The position numbers were made by a program, and so were the translations under genes. Shown piece by piece: positions 18,534-32,865 of a stretch of 64,000 nucleotides of DNA (positions within the stretch are counted from its first letter, which is position 1; every line of letters begins with the position of its first letter). Source of the stretch: Pseudomonas ceruminis (lineage in GTDB: Bacteria > Pseudomonadota > Gammaproteobacteria > Pseudomonadales > Pseudomonadaceae); assembly GCF_021602025.1 (NCBI RefSeq), contig NZ_BQHW01000004.1, positions 281,193 through 345,192 of the forward strand, read 5' to 3'. Under the pieces are notes generated by a model. The model saw nothing but the letters and a program-made list of their open reading frames with translations, was not told the DNA's origin and did no database searches.

Positions 18534-19348
18534 TGCTTAAACAACGCATCATTACCGCGCTGATCCTGCTGCCGGTCGCGCTGGGTGGCTTCTTCCTGCT
18601 CAACGGCGGGGATTTCGCCCTGTTCATCGGCTTCGTGGTGACCCTTGGCGCCTGGGAATGGGCACGTCTGGCCGGGCTGATGGCCCAGTCGCAGCGCATC
18701 GTCTACGCCGCCGTGGTCGCCGGAGCGCTGATGCTCCTCTACCTGATGCCCGACCTGGCGCCCTGGGTGTTGGGGGCTTCGGTCATCTGGTGGGGGCTGG
18801 CAACCTGGCTGGTGCTGACTTACCCGCGTAGCGGCGAGTTGTGGGCCAGCGCTGCCTGCCGTCTGCTGATCGGGCTGCTGATCCTGCTGCCGGCCTGGCA
18901 AGGTCTGGTGCTGCTCAAACACTGGCAGTTGGGCAACTGGTTGATTCTCTCTGTCATGGTGCTGGTGTGGGCTGCCGATATTGGCGCCTACTTCTCCGGC
19001 CGAGCATTCGGCAAGCGCAAGCTGGCCCCGCAAGTCAGCCCGGGCAAGAGCTGGGAAGGCGTCTATGGCGGGCTGGCTGTCAGCCTGGTGATTACCCTGG
19101 TGGTCGGCATCAGCCGGGATTGGGGTATTGGCCAGCTGCTGCTCGGGCTTTTGGGCGCGGCGCTGGTGGTAATGTCGTCGGTGATCGGTGACCTGACCGA
19201 GAGCATGTTCAAGCGCCGCTCTGGCATCAAGGACAGCAGCAACCTGTTGCCTGGCCATGGTGGGGTGTTGGATCGCATCGACAGCCTGACAGCGGCCATC
19301 CCAGTCTTCGCCGTGCTGCTGTGGGCTGCTGAATGGGGTGTGATGTGA
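18533..19348 (+). CDS. cdsA: Phosphatidate cytidylyltransferase
   Basis: 271-residue multi-span membrane enzyme making CDP-diacylglycerol from phosphatidate and CTP. About eight hydrophobic helices and the C-terminal signature [20 protein letters not shown] followed by [14 protein letters not shown]. It overlaps uppS by one base and dxr by four. Confidence 0.98.
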   Translation: MLKQRIITALILLPVALGGFFLLNGGDFALFIGFVVTLGAWEWARLAGLMAQSQRIVYAAVVAGALMLLYLMPDLAPWVLGASVIWWGLATWLVLTYPRSGELWASAACRLLIGLLILLPAWQGLVLLKHWQLGNWLILSVMVLVWAADIGAYFSGRAFGKRKLAPQVSPGKSWEGVYGGLAVSLVITLVVGISRDWGIGQLLLGLLGAALVVMSSVIGDLTESMFKRRSGIKDSSNLLPGHGGVLDRIDSLTAAIPVFAVLLWAAEWGVM

Positions 19349-20535
19349 GCGCAGTGCAGCGTATTACTGTGCTGGGCGCCACCGGTTCGATCGGCCTGAG
19401 TACCCTGGATGTCATCGCCCGTCACCCCGAGCGCTACCAGGTATTCGCATTAAGCGGCTACTCGCGTATCGACGAGTTGCTTGCCCTTTGCGTGCAGCAT
19501 CGGCCGGCCTATGCCGTAGTGCCCAATGGCGAGTCAGCCGCGCGCTTGCGTGCTGCGCTGGCAGCCGCTGGCAGCTCCACCGAGGTGCTTGAAGGGGAGG
19601 CGGGCCTTTGCGCGATAGCCTCCGCCCCTGAGGTCGATGCAGTAATGGCGGCCATCGTCGGCGCTGCCGGCCTGCGCCCCACCTTGGCCGCCGTCGAGGC
19701 GGGCAAGAAGGTGCTGCTGGCCAATAAAGAAGCGCTGGTAATGTCTGGCGCATTGTTCATGGACGCGGTGCGGCAAAGCGGTGCCGTGCTGTTGCCCATC
19801 GACAGCGAACACAACGCGATCTTCCAGTGCCTACCCGCTGACTATGGCCGTGGCCTGAACCAGGTGGGTGTACGCCGTATCCTGTTGACTGCTTCGGGCG
19901 GCCCGTTCCGGGAAACGCCGCAGGCTGGCCTGGCCGATGTGACGCCCGAGCAGGCATGCGCCCATCCCAACTGGTCCATGGGGCGCAAGATCTCCGTAGA
20001 CTCGGCAAGCATGATGAACAAGGGCCTCGAGCTGATCGAGGCGTGCTGGCTGTTCGATGCGGCGCCGGCCAAGGTCGAGGTGGTGGTCCACCCACAAAGC
20101 GTCATTCACTCCCTGGTGGATTACGTCGACGGTTCGGTACTGGCTCAGTTGGGTAACCCGGATATGCGCACCCCTATTGCCAATGCCCTGGCCTGGCCAG
20201 AGCGCATCGACTCCGGGGTAGCGCCACTGGACTTGTTCGCGATTGCTCGCCTGGATTTCCAGGCGCCCGACGCGCTGCGCTTCCCTTGCCTGCGCCTGGC
20301 GCGTCAGGCGGCAGAGGCGGGTAACAGCGCGCCGGCCGTGCTCAATGCGGCCAACGAGATCGCGGTCGAGGCATTTCTTGAGCGGCGTATCCGCTTCCCT
20401 GAGATCGCGGGTATGATCGAACAGGTGCTCGAGCAGGAACCTGTGGTGCCATTGCCTTCGCTGGAGGCTGTATTTGCTGCCGACCAGCGTGCCCGGGAGC
20501 TGTCCCGCGAGTGGCTGAGGCGCCACGGCCGCTGA
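19345..20535 (+). CDS. dxr: 1-deoxy-D-xylulose 5-phosphate reductoisomerase
   Basis: NADPH-dependent enzyme of the MEP isoprenoid pathway, making MEP from DXP. Contains the Rossmann motif [38 protein letters not shown] and SASGGPF-type loops. The start is taken as the GTG overlapping the cdsA stop (GTGA), which has GGGG six bases upstream; an ATG at 19333 would add four residues. IspD and IspF of the same pathway are also in this window. Confidence 0.95.
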   Translation: MSAVQRITVLGATGSIGLSTLDVIARHPERYQVFALSGYSRIDELLALCVQHRPAYAVVPNGESAARLRAALAAAGSSTEVLEGEAGLCAIASAPEVDAVMAAIVGAAGLRPTLAAVEAGKKVLLANKEALVMSGALFMDAVRQSGAVLLPIDSEHNAIFQCLPADYGRGLNQVGVRRILLTASGGPFRETPQAGLADVTPEQACAHPNWSMGRKISVDSASMMNKGLELIEACWLFDAAPAKVEVVVHPQSVIHSLVDYVDGSVLAQLGNPDMRTPIANALAWPERIDSGVAPLDLFAIARLDFQAPDALRFPCLRLARQAAEAGNSAPAVLNAANEIAVEAFLERRIRFPEIAGMIEQVLEQEPVVPLPSLEAVFAADQRARELSREWLRRHGR

Positions 20536-20581
20536 TGGCGGCCTGCTGCAGGGTTGCGCTGAACGTGATTCGGAGATGGGT

Positions 20582-21934
20582 ATGACTGCGCTCTACATGA
20601 TTATCGGCACCCTGGTAGCCCTGGGTGTTCTGGTCACGTTCCACGAATTCGGCCACTTCTGGGTGGCCCGGCGCTGTGGCGTCAAGGTGCTGCGTTTCTC
20701 GGTGGGCTTCGGCACACCGCTGCTGCGCTGGCATGACCGGCACGGCACCGAGTTCGTGGTGGCCGCGATTCCCCTGGGTGGCTACGTCAAGATGCTCGAT
20801 GAGCGCGAAGGCGATGTTCCGCCGGCGCTGGCTGATCAATCGTTCAATCGCAAGTCGGTGCGCCAACGCATTGCCATCGTTGCCGCAGGTCCGATTGCCA
20901 ACTTCCTGCTGGCTATCGTCTTCTTCTGGCTGCTGGCGATGCTGGGTACACAGCAAGTCCGCCCGGTGATCGGTGCAGTCGAGTCCGGGAGCATGGCCGC
21001 TACGGCTGGGCTGCTGGCTGGCCAGGAAATTGTATCGATCGATGGCAAGCCGACCAACGGCTGGTCAGCGGTCAATCTGCAGCTGGTCCGTCGTTTGGGT
21101 GAAAGCGGAACCCTGCAGGTGGGGGTGCTCGATGAAGGTGCCAGTGCGCCGCATCAGTTGCAGGTCAAGCTCGACAGCTGGCTGAAAGGTGCCGATGAGC
21201 CGGACCCGATCCAGGCCTTGGGGCTGCGGCCATGGCGCCCGGCGGTAGTGCCCGTGGTGGCCGAGCTCGACCCGAAAGGCCCGGCTGCCGCTGCCGGGCT
21301 GAAGCTGGGCGACACACTGCTGGCACTCGACGGTGTGGCGTTGAGCGATTGGCAGCAGGTGGTCGACACGGTGCGGGCCCGCCCTGACGCCAAGGTCGTG
21401 GTGCGTGTCGAGCGCGATGGTGCAGCCCTGGACGTGCCGGTAACCCTGGCTCACAAGGGTGAAGGCAAGGCCGCCGGTGGTTACCTGGGGGCTGGCGTCA
21501 AAGGCACCGAATGGCCTGCCAGCATGCTCCGCGAGGTCAGTTATGGCCCGCTGGAGGCCGTGGGCGAGGGCGTCTCGCGCACTTGGAACATGAGTGTCCT
21601 GACCCTCGAATCGTTGAAGAAAATGCTGTTCGGGGAGCTCTCGGTAAAAAACTTGAGCGGACCGATAACCATTGCTAAAGTGGCGGGCGCTTCAGCCCAG
21701 TCCGGCATCGGGGATTTCCTGAATTTCCTCGCCTACCTGAGCATAAGCCTGGGGGTTCTTAACCTGCTGCCCATCCCGGTACTGGATGGGGGGCATTTGC
21801 TGTTTTACCTGGTCGAGTGGGCGCGCGGTCGTCCGCTGTCGGATCGGGTGCAAGGTTGGGGGGTCCAGATCGGTATCAGTTTGGTCGTAGGGGTGATGTT
21901 GCTCGCCCTGATCAACGATCTGGGTCGACTATAA
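20582..21934 (+). CDS. rseP: Site-2 intramembrane protease RseP
   Basis: 450-residue zinc metalloprotease that cuts the anti-sigma factor (MucA/RseA type) in the membrane to release the envelope-stress sigma factor. The HEFGH motif (residues 21-25, zinc and catalytic) lies in the first helix, two PDZ domains in the middle (GSMAATAGLLAGQEI and KGPAAAAGLKLGDTL), and PIPVLDGGHLL (third ligand) near the C-terminus. The start is MTALYMIIG, six bases after GGAG; the ATG two codons earlier abuts that ribosome site. Confidence 0.96.
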   Translation: MTALYMIIGTLVALGVLVTFHEFGHFWVARRCGVKVLRFSVGFGTPLLRWHDRHGTEFVVAAIPLGGYVKMLDEREGDVPPALADQSFNRKSVRQRIAIVAAGPIANFLLAIVFFWLLAMLGTQQVRPVIGAVESGSMAATAGLLAGQEIVSIDGKPTNGWSAVNLQLVRRLGESGTLQVGVLDEGASAPHQLQVKLDSWLKGADEPDPIQALGLRPWRPAVVPVVAELDPKGPAAAAGLKLGDTLLALDGVALSDWQQVVDTVRARPDAKVVVRVERDGAALDVPVTLAHKGEGKAAGGYLGAGVKGTEWPASMLREVSYGPLEAVGEGVSRTWNMSVLTLESLKKMLFGELSVKNLSGPITIAKVAGASAQSGIGDFLNFLAYLSISLGVLNLLPIPVLDGGHLLFYLVEWARGRPLSDRVQGWGVQIGISLVVGVMLLALINDLGRL

Positions 21935-21949
21935 AAGCTTCGCATTGCG

Positions 21950-21978
21950 AACCTGCCGCCTTTTCGCGGCAGGTTGTT
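21950..21978 (+). terminator. Hairpin between rseP and bamA
   Basis: AACCTGCCGC, loop CTTTTC, GCGGCAGGTT, followed by GTTT: a 10-bp perfect stem. Likely a partial terminator or processing site within the envelope gene run. Confidence 0.6.
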
Positions 21979-22005
21979 TATTGCCAGTTGGAATAAAAGG
22001 ACTTC

Positions 22006-24375
22006 ATGAAACGTCTGCTGCTAACTGCGGTCCTCTCCGCACTGATGATCGCTGAAGTTCACGCCGAGTCCTTCACCATCTCCGATATTCGTGTCAACGG
22101 CCTGCAGCGGGTTTCCGCTGGCAGCGTCTTCGGCGCCTTGCCCCTGAACGTGGGCGATCAGGCCGACGACCGGCGTCTGGTGGAGTCGACCCGTTCGTTG
22201 TTCAAGACTGGCTTCTTCCAGGACATCCAGCTGAACCGCGACGGCAATGTCCTGATCATCAACGTGGTCGAGCGCCCGTCGGTGTCGAGCATCGAGATCG
22301 AAGGCAACAAGGCGATCAGTACCGATGACCTGATGAAGGGGCTGAAACAATCGGGCCTGTCCGAAGGCGAGATCTTCCAGCGTGCCACCCTCGAAGGTGT
22401 GCGTAACGAGCTGCAACGCCAGTACGTGGCCCAGGGCCGCTACTCGGCCGAGGTCGATGCCGAGGTCGTGCCACAGCCGCGCAACCGGGTCGCGTTGAAG
22501 ATCAAGATCAACGAGGGCACCGTCGCCGCCATCCAGCACATCAACATCGTCGGCAACACCGTGTTCGGCGATGAGGAGCTGTCGCAGCTGTTCGAGCTGA
22601 AGACCACCAACTGGCTGTCGTTCTTCAAGAACGACGACAAGTATGCCCGCGAGAAGCTCTCCGGTGACCTGGAGCGCCTGCGTTCCTACTACCTGGACCG
22701 CGGCTACATCAACATGGACATCGCCTCTACCCAGGTGTCGATCACCCCGGACAAGAAGCACGTCTATATCACCGTCAACGTCAACGAAGGCGAGAAGTAC
22801 ACCGTCCGCGACGTGAAGCTCTCCGGTGACCTCAAGGTGCCGGAAGACCAGGTGAAATCGCTGCTGCTGGTGCAGCCTGGCCAGGTGTTCTCGCGCAAGG
22901 TAATGACCACTACCTCCGAGCTGATTACCCGCCGTCTGGGTAACGAAGGCTATACCTTCGCCAACGTCAACGGCGTGCCCCAGCCGAACGACCAGGACCA
23001 CACCGTCGACATCATGTTCGTGGTCGACCCGGGCAAGCGTGCCTACGTCAACCGCATCAACTACCGTGGCAACACCAAGACTGAAGACGAAGTGCTGCGC
23101 CGCGAGATGCGCCAGATGGAAGGCGGCTGGGCTTCGACCTACCTGATCGACCAGTCCAAGACGCGCCTCGAGCGCCTGGGCTTCTTCAAGGAAGTCAACG
23201 TTGAAACCCCGCCGGTGCCAGGTACCGACGACCAGGTCGACGTCAACTACAGCGTGGAAGAGCAGGCATCCGGCTCGATCACCGCAAGCGTCGGTTTCGC
23301 CCAGAGCGCCGGCCTGATCCTTGGCGGCTCGATCAGCCAGAGCAACTTCCTCGGTACCGGTAACAAGGTCTCCATCGGCCTGACCCGTTCCGAATACCAG
23401 ACCCGCTACAACTTCGGCTACGTGGATCCCTACTTCACCGCCGACGGCGTCAGCCTGGGTTACAACGCGTTCTACCGCAGCACCAACTACGACGACCTCG
23501 ACGTCGACGTGGCAAGCTATGCGGTAGACAGCCTGGGCGCCGGTATCAGCCTGGGCTACCCGATCAGCGAGACTTCGCGCCTGACCTACGGCCTGAGCGT
23601 GCAGCAGGACAAGATCAAGACCGGTAAGTACACGGTTAACGAGATCTTCGACTTCCTCGAGAAAGAGGGCGACAACTTCCTGAACTTCAAGGCCTCGGTC
23701 GGCTGGTCCGAATCGACCCTGAACAAAGGTGTGCTGGCGACTCGTGGTCATTCCCAGAGCTTGACCCTGGAAACCACCATTCCGGGCAGCGACCTGTCGT
23801 TCTACAAACTCGACTACCGTGGCCAGCTGTTCAAGCCGATCACCAACAACTACACCCTGCGCCTGCACACCGAACTGGGCTATGGTGATGGTTTCGGCGG
23901 CACCTCGGGCCTGCCGTTCTACGAGAACTACTACGCGGGTGGCTTCAACTCCGTTCGCGGCTTCAAGGACAGCAGCCTGGGTCCACGCAGTACACCTAGC
24001 ATCGGTGCTAACGATCCCAGTGGCAATGGTAAACCAGGAACCATCCGTGACCCGGACCAGGACCCATTGCCGTTCGGTGGTAACGTGCTGGTGCAAGGTG
24101 GTGTAGAACTGCTGTTCCCATTGCCGTTCGTCAAGGACCAGCGTTCGCTGCGCACCTCCGTGTTCTGGGACGTGGGTAACGTGTTCGACACCAATTGCGG
24201 CAGCAAGCCGGATTGCGAAAAGGTCGGCTTCTCGGGCATGGCCAGTTCGGTCGGCCTGGGTGTCACCTGGATCACTGCCCTGGGCCCGCTGAGCTTCAGC
24301 CTGGCAATGCCGGTGAAGAAGCCGGACGATGCCGATACCCAGGTGTTCCAATTCTCTCTGGGCCAGACCTTCTAA
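22006..24375 (+). CDS. bamA: Outer membrane protein assembly factor BamA
   Basis: 789-residue Omp85 protein that inserts beta-barrel proteins into the outer membrane. A signal peptide ends near HAESF, five POTRA domains fill about residues 22-425, and a 16-strand barrel follows. The lid-lock motif VRGF appears in GGFNSVRGFKDSSLGP, and the barrel ends FSLGQTF with terminal phenylalanine. Followed by its periplasmic partner chaperone skp. Confidence 0.98.
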   Translation: MKRLLLTAVLSALMIAEVHAESFTISDIRVNGLQRVSAGSVFGALPLNVGDQADDRRLVESTRSLFKTGFFQDIQLNRDGNVLIINVVERPSVSSIEIEGNKAISTDDLMKGLKQSGLSEGEIFQRATLEGVRNELQRQYVAQGRYSAEVDAEVVPQPRNRVALKIKINEGTVAAIQHINIVGNTVFGDEELSQLFELKTTNWLSFFKNDDKYAREKLSGDLERLRSYYLDRGYINMDIASTQVSITPDKKHVYITVNVNEGEKYTVRDVKLSGDLKVPEDQVKSLLLVQPGQVFSRKVMTTTSELITRRLGNEGYTFANVNGVPQPNDQDHTVDIMFVVDPGKRAYVNRINYRGNTKTEDEVLRREMRQMEGGWASTYLIDQSKTRLERLGFFKEVNVETPPVPGTDDQVDVNYSVEEQASGSITASVGFAQSAGLILGGSISQSNFLGTGNKVSIGLTRSEYQTRYNFGYVDPYFTADGVSLGYNAFYRSTNYDDLDVDVASYAVDSLGAGISLGYPISETSRLTYGLSVQQDKIKTGKYTVNEIFDFLEKEGDNFLNFKASVGWSESTLNKGVLATRGHSQSLTLETTIPGSDLSFYKLDYRGQLFKPITNNYTLRLHTELGYGDGFGGTSGLPFYENYYAGGFNSVRGFKDSSLGPRSTPSIGANDPSGNGKPGTIRDPDQDPLPFGGNVLVQGGVELLFPLPFVKDQRSLRTSVFWDVGNVFDTNCGSKPDCEKVGFSGMASSVGLGVTWITALGPLSFSLAMPVKKPDDADTQVFQFSLGQTF

Positions 24376-24419
24376 GGTCGGCCCTTGCTTAACGACAACG
24401 GTTTATCCAGGAGTGCATC

Positions 24420-24923
24420 GTGCGTAAGTTGACTCAACTGGCCGTAGTGGCCGCGGCGCTGGTCGCCACCCCGGCTTTCGCCGAAATGAAGGTTGCCGTT
24501 CTGAACTATCAGATGGCGCTGCTCGAATCCGATGCCGCCAAGAAATACGCGGTGGATGCCGAGAAGAAGTTCGGCCCGCAGCTGACCAAGCTCAAGACCC
24601 TGGAGAGCAGCGCCAAGGGCATCCAGGACCGTCTGATCAAGGGCGGCGACAAGATGGCCCAGCCTGAGCGTGAGCGCCTGGAACTTGAATTCAAGCAAAA
24701 GGCCCGTGACTTCCAGTTCCAGTCCAAGGAACTGAACGAAGCCAAGGCCGTTGCCGACCGCGACATGCTCAAGCAGCTCAAGCCGAAGCTCGACGGTGCT
24801 GTCGAGGAAGTGATCAAGAAAGGCGGTTACGACCTGGTCCTCGAGCGTGGTGCGGTCATCGATGTCAAACCTCAGTACGACATCACCCGCCAGGTCATCG
24901 AGCGTATGAACCAAGCCCGTTGA
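24420..24923 (+). CDS. skp: Periplasmic chaperone Skp/OmpH
   Basis: 167 residues with a clear signal peptide ([21 protein letters not shown]). The mature part starts [13 protein letters not shown] and is mostly charged coiled-coil, as in the trimeric jellyfish-shaped Skp that carries unfolded outer membrane proteins to BamA. The start is a GTG preceded by CAGGAG. Confidence 0.95.
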   Translation: MRKLTQLAVVAAALVATPAFAEMKVAVLNYQMALLESDAAKKYAVDAEKKFGPQLTKLKTLESSAKGIQDRLIKGGDKMAQPERERLELEFKQKARDFQFQSKELNEAKAVADRDMLKQLKPKLDGAVEEVIKKGGYDLVLERGAVIDVKPQYDITRQVIERMNQAR

Positions 24924-24924
24924 T

Positions 24925-25980
24925 ATGACCGTGACCATGACGCTCGGCCAGTTGGCCGAGGCCCTCGGGGCCACACTGAAAGGCTCCGAGGCGCTGCAGA
25001 TTACCGGGCTGGCCACCTTGCAGGAGGCTGGCCCCGGTCAATTGAGCTTCCTCGCCAACCCGCAGTACCGCAAATACCTGGATAACAGCCAGGCGGCGGC
25101 GGTGCTGCTCAAGGCTGCGGATGCCGAAAGCTTTGCCGGCAATGCCCTGATCGTGGCAGACCCGTACCTGGCCTATGCGCGTATTTCTCACCTGTTCGAC
25201 CCCAAACCCAAGGCTGTAGCGGGAATCCATCCCAGCGCCGTGGTTGCCGAGGACGCCCAGGTGGACGCCAGTGCCAGCGTCGGGCCGTTCGCGGTCGTCG
25301 AGAGCGGCGCACGTATTGGCGCCAACGTCAGCATCGGCGCGCACTGCGTGATCGGTGCCCGTTGCGTGGTAGGCGAGGGTGGTTGGCTGGCTCCGCGGGT
25401 CACGCTGTATCACGACGTGACTATTGGCAAGCGCGTGGTCATTCAGTCGGGTGCTGTGATCGGCGGCGAGGGCTTCGGCTTCGCCAACGAGAAGGGCGTC
25501 TGGCGCAAGATCGCGCAGATTGGCGGCGTCACCATCGGTGATGATGTCGAGATCGGCGTCAACACCGCCGTAGACCGTGGCGCGCTGTCCGACACGCGGA
25601 TCGCCGACGGGGTCAAGCTCGACAACCAGATCCAGATCGCCCACAACGTACAGATCGGTGAGCATACGGCCATGGCTGCCTGCGTCGGGATTTCCGGCAG
25701 CACGCGCATTGGCAAGCATTGCACCATTGCTGGCGGCGTTGGCATGGTGGGTCATATCGATGTCTGCGATAACGTATTCGTATCCGGGATGACCATGGTG
25801 ACCCGTTCTATCACCGAACCGGGTGCCTACTCTTCCGGTACTGCCATGCAGCCACTGGCTGACTGGCGCAAGAGCGCTGCGCGTATCCGCCAGCTGGATG
25901 ACATGGCCAAGCGTCTCCAGCAGCTGGAAAAACGTGTCGATACCGTGACCTCAGGTGGCCAGCCGGCATCAGAAGGCTGA
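24925..25980 (+). CDS. lpxD: UDP-3-O-(3-hydroxyacyl)glucosamine N-acyltransferase
   Basis: 351 residues; adds the second acyl chain in lipid A synthesis. An N-terminal uridine-binding domain (about 1-105) is followed by hexapeptide repeats ([20 protein letters not shown] and onward), including [16 protein letters not shown] with the catalytic histidine, and a C-terminal helix. Separated from skp by one base. Confidence 0.97.
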   Translation: MTVTMTLGQLAEALGATLKGSEALQITGLATLQEAGPGQLSFLANPQYRKYLDNSQAAAVLLKAADAESFAGNALIVADPYLAYARISHLFDPKPKAVAGIHPSAVVAEDAQVDASASVGPFAVVESGARIGANVSIGAHCVIGARCVVGEGGWLAPRVTLYHDVTIGKRVVIQSGAVIGGEGFGFANEKGVWRKIAQIGGVTIGDDVEIGVNTAVDRGALSDTRIADGVKLDNQIQIAHNVQIGEHTAMAACVGISGSTRIGKHCTIAGGVGMVGHIDVCDNVFVSGMTMVTRSITEPGAYSSGTAMQPLADWRKSAARIRQLDDMAKRLQQLEKRVDTVTSGGQPASEG

Positions 25981-26093
25981 TACCATTTCCTGAGCAAGAG
26001 TGAACAGTCGCTAGCTGGCTCCTCTTTGGATTGCAAAAGGAGCGTGTGGTCAGCACCTGCGCTCCCTATTCTTATTACAGGCTTCCCCCCGAA

Positions 26094-26534
26094 ATGATGG
26101 ACATCAACGAGATTCGCGAATACCTGCCTCACCGCTACCCGTTCCTGCTGGTAGATCGCGTGACGGATCTGGACTTCGAGGCCCAGAGCATTCGTGCCTA
26201 CAAGAATGTCAGCATCAACGAGCCGTTCTTCAATGGCCACTTCCCGGCGCACCCGATCATGCCGGGCGTCCTGATCATCGAGGCCATGGCCCAGGCGGCC
26301 GGCATCCTCGGCTTCAAGATGCTCGATACCAAGCCGGCCGATGGCACCCTGTACTACTTCGTTGGCTCCGACAAGCTGCGTTTCCGTCAACCGGTATTGC
26401 CGGGTGACCAGCTCGTCCTGGAAGCCAAGTTCCTCAGCCGCAAGAGCATGATCTGGAAGTTCGAGTGCCGTGCCCTGGTCGACGGCAAGCCGGTCTGCTC
26501 GGCTGAGATCACCTGCGCGGAACGCTCCCTATGA
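26094..26534 (+). CDS. fabZ: 3-hydroxyacyl-ACP dehydratase FabZ
   Basis: 146-residue hot-dog fold enzyme dehydrating 3-hydroxyacyl-ACP; it competes with LpxA/LpxD for the same acyl-ACP pool. Catalytic histidine in [13 protein letters not shown] and glutamate in [10 protein letters not shown]. The start is the first of two adjacent ATGs ([19 protein letters not shown]). A 113-base gap from lpxD is unusually long for this operon. Stop overlaps lpxA (ATGA). Confidence 0.96.
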   Translation: MMDINEIREYLPHRYPFLLVDRVTDLDFEAQSIRAYKNVSINEPFFNGHFPAHPIMPGVLIIEAMAQAAGILGFKMLDTKPADGTLYYFVGSDKLRFRQPVLPGDQLVLEAKFLSRKSMIWKFECRALVDGKPVCSAEITCAERSL

Positions 26535-27307
26535 GTTCGATTGATCCGCGGGCGATCATCGATCCGTCGGCCAAACTGGCCGATGGTGTCGAGGTTGGCC
26601 CGTGGTCGATCGTTGGCCCCGATGTGGAAATCGGGGAGGGTACCGTCATCGGTCCCCACGTGGTGCTGAAGGGGCCGACCCGAATCGGCAAGCACAACCG
26701 CATCTACCAGTTTTCCTCGATTGGCGAAGACACCCCTGACCTCAAGTACAAGGGTGAGCCGACGCGTCTGGTAATCGGTGATCACAATGTGATCCGCGAA
26801 GGTGTGACCATCCACCGTGGTACGGTCCAGGACCGTTCGGAAACCACCCTGGGCGACCATAACCTGGTCATGGCTTATGCACATATCGGTCATGACAGTG
26901 TGATTGGCAACCATTGCATCCTGGTCAACAACACAGCGCTGGCCGGCCATGTGCATGTGGGCGACTGGGCGATCCTTTCCGGTTTTACCCTGGTGCACCA
27001 GTATTGTCACATTGGTGCTCATGCGTTTTCCGGCATGGGCACGGCAATCGGCAAGGACGTTCCGGCCTTCGTCACGGTGTTCGGCAGCCCCGCCGAAGCC
27101 CGCAGCATGAACTTTGAAGGCATGCGCCGTCGTGGGTTCAGCGATGAAGTGATTCATGCACTGCGCCGCTCCTACAAGATCGTCTACCGCCAGGGCCTGA
27201 CCGTTGAAGAAGCGATCAAGGAACTCGATGAGTTGGCGAACAAACACCCCGAGGTCGACCTGTTCCGTCAGTCGATCGTGAATTCCGCCCGCGGCATCAC
27301 CCGCTGA
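26531..27307 (+). CDS. lpxA: UDP-N-acetylglucosamine acyltransferase
   Basis: 258 residues; first step of lipid A synthesis. Hexapeptide left-handed helix throughout ([20 protein letters not shown]), catalytic histidine in [16 protein letters not shown], and a C-terminal helical domain ending RGITR. Overlaps fabZ by four bases. Confidence 0.98.
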   Translation: MSSIDPRAIIDPSAKLADGVEVGPWSIVGPDVEIGEGTVIGPHVVLKGPTRIGKHNRIYQFSSIGEDTPDLKYKGEPTRLVIGDHNVIREGVTIHRGTVQDRSETTLGDHNLVMAYAHIGHDSVIGNHCILVNNTALAGHVHVGDWAILSGFTLVHQYCHIGAHAFSGMGTAIGKDVPAFVTVFGSPAEARSMNFEGMRRRGFSDEVIHALRRSYKIVYRQGLTVEEAIKELDELANKHPEVDLFRQSIVNSARGITR

Positions 27308-27308
27308 C

Positions 27309-28436
27309 ATGGCCCAGCTTTGCGTAGCGCTGGTTGCGGGTGAAGCCAGTGGCGATATTCTTGGCTCCGGTTTGATGCGCGCCTTGAAGGCGCGCCATCC
27401 CGATGTGCGCTTTATCGGCGTCGGCGGTCCGCTGATGGAAGCCGAAGGCCTGCAGTCTTATTTTCCCATGGAGCGTCTGGCGGTCATGGGCCTGGTCGAA
27501 GTGCTGGGGCGCCTGCGCGAGCTGCTCAAGCGGCGCAAGGCACTGATCCAGACCCTGATCGCTGAAAAGCCCGACGTGTTCATTGGCATCGACGCCCCTG
27601 ACTTCACTCTCAATATCGAATTGAAATTGCGCCAGGCGGGTATCAAGACGGTGCATTACGTCAGCCCATCAGTCTGGGCCTGGCGGCAGAAGCGCGTGCT
27701 GAAAATCCGTGAAGGGTGCGACCTGATGCTGACGCTGCTGCCCTTCGAGGCGCGGTTCTACGAAGAGCAGGGTGTACCGGTGCGGTTTGTTGGCCATCCG
27801 CTGGCCGATACCATTCCCTTGACCGCTGATCGTCAGGCTGCGCGCAGTGCGCTTGGTCTTGGCGAAGGTCCGGTGGTGGCATTGATGCCCGGTAGCCGTG
27901 GCGGTGAGGTCGGGCGCCTGGGGGCGTTGTTCCTCGATGCTGCCCAACGCCTTCAGTCGCAGATTCCGGACGTGCGCTTCGTCTTGCCCTGCGCCAACGC
28001 CGCGCGGCGTGCGCAGGTTGAGCAAATGCTCGAAGGCCGCGACTTGCCATTGACCTTGCTCGATGGCCAGTCCCACCAAGCCCTGGCAGCCTGCGATGCG
28101 GTGCTCATCGCCTCCGGCACCGCCACCCTGGAGGCGTTGCTGTACAAACGCCCCATGGTTGTGGCCTACCGCCTTGCGCCGTTGACGTACTGGATACTCA
28201 AGCGCCTGGTAAAGAGCCCTTACGTGTCGCTGCCAAACTTGCTCGCTCAGCGTGAGCTGGTGCCCGAGCTGCTGCAGGATGCTGCCACCAGCGACGCCTT
28301 GGCCCAGGCCCTGGCGCCGCTGGTGGCCGATGGCAGTCGGCAGACCGAAGGCTTCGACGAGATTCACCGTACCTTGCGCCGCGACGCCTCTAACCAGGCA
28401 GCCGACGCGGTGCTGGCCTTGCTCAAGGACCGCTGA
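27309..28436 (+). CDS. lpxB: Lipid-A-disaccharide synthase
   Basis: 375-residue GT19 glycosyltransferase joining lipid X and UDP-2,3-diacylglucosamine. Contains [18 protein letters not shown] at the N-terminus, [13 protein letters not shown], and [21 protein letters not shown] in the donor-binding half. Starts one base after lpxA. Confidence 0.98.
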   Translation: MAQLCVALVAGEASGDILGSGLMRALKARHPDVRFIGVGGPLMEAEGLQSYFPMERLAVMGLVEVLGRLRELLKRRKALIQTLIAEKPDVFIGIDAPDFTLNIELKLRQAGIKTVHYVSPSVWAWRQKRVLKIREGCDLMLTLLPFEARFYEEQGVPVRFVGHPLADTIPLTADRQAARSALGLGEGPVVALMPGSRGGEVGRLGALFLDAAQRLQSQIPDVRFVLPCANAARRAQVEQMLEGRDLPLTLLDGQSHQALAACDAVLIASGTATLEALLYKRPMVVAYRLAPLTYWILKRLVKSPYVSLPNLLAQRELVPELLQDAATSDALAQALAPLVADGSRQTEGFDEIHRTLRRDASNQAADAVLALLKDR

Positions 28437-28437
28437 C

Positions 28438-29061
28438 ATGCAGATAGGACTGGATTTCAACCTCGTCGAGGACCTGGTCGCAGGCGTGGACGAGGTGGGC
28501 CGCGGCCCGCTGTGCGGCGCGGTGGTTACGGCGGCAGTTATTCTCGACCCGGCTCGGCCGATCCTGGGCTTGAACGACTCGAAGAAGCTCACCGAGGCCA
28601 AGCGCGAAGCGCTGTTCGATGAGATCTGCGAAAAGGCCCTGAGTTTTTGCATCGCCCGCGCCGAGGTCGATGAGATCGACCGCCTGAACATTCTGCATGC
28701 CACCATGCTGGCCATGCAGCGAGCCGTTGAGGGGCTGCATGTCACGCCCAAGCTCGCACTGATCGACGGCAACCGTTGCCCCAAGCTGGCGGTGCCTGCT
28801 GCGCCAGTGGTCAAGGGGGATAGCCAGGTACCGGCCATTGCTGCGGCCTCGATCCTCGCCAAGGTGACCCGGGACCGTGAGATGAGCGCGTTCGAGCTTA
28901 TTTATCCTGGCTACGGGATCGGCGGGCACAAGGGGTACCCCACGCCGATGCACCTGGAGGCCTTGGCCCGGCTTGGGCCTACACCCATTCATCGGCGTTC
29001 CTTTGCGCCGGTACGGGCAGCCTGGGAAGCCCGCGAGGGCGTTACCGACTCACTGATCTAG
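28438..29061 (+). CDS. rnhB: Ribonuclease HII
   Basis: 207 residues; removes ribonucleotides from DNA. Catalytic acidic residues are visible in [25 protein letters not shown] and [13 protein letters not shown]. The ATG (MQIGLDFN) begins one base after the lpxB stop. Ends in a terminator. Confidence 0.97.
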   Translation: MQIGLDFNLVEDLVAGVDEVGRGPLCGAVVTAAVILDPARPILGLNDSKKLTEAKREALFDEICEKALSFCIARAEVDEIDRLNILHATMLAMQRAVEGLHVTPKLALIDGNRCPKLAVPAAPVVKGDSQVPAIAAASILAKVTRDREMSAFELIYPGYGIGGHKGYPTPMHLEALARLGPTPIHRRSFAPVRAAWEAREGVTDSLI

Positions 29062-29068
29062 TGCACCG

Positions 29069-29088
29069 GGGCCGCTTTGCGGCCCTTT
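29069..29088 (+). terminator. Intrinsic terminator after rnhB
   Basis: GGGCCGC-TTT-GCGGCCC followed by TTTC. It marks the end of the lpx-rnhB run; dnaE starts 148 bases further on. Confidence 0.6.
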
Positions 29089-29235
29089 CGCGATACACGG
29101 CCGCGGCTACTCAACTGGCGTGATCCGCGGTAGCAGTCGCCTTGTGTCGTGATGGGCTGCGAAGCAGGCCCAAATCCCTCACGCATTTACGCTACAATCC
29201 CGCCCTTGTCGTTCAGCACTGCTACAGGATTCTCC

Positions 29236-32760
<3,525 letters not shown>

Positions 32761-32865
32761 ACCGACGAAATTTAATCTCGACCTGAATGCGCCTGATCCC
32801 TTAAGGTAGGGCGCCAAACGGATCAACCGGCCGGCCGCCTGGCCGTAGACCCAAGACGGATGACT

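Noticed and set aside
22021-24351. 776-codon open frame opposite bamA
   Set aside because: Antisense shadow of a strongly conserved gene; long stop-free antisense frames are expected at this GC content.
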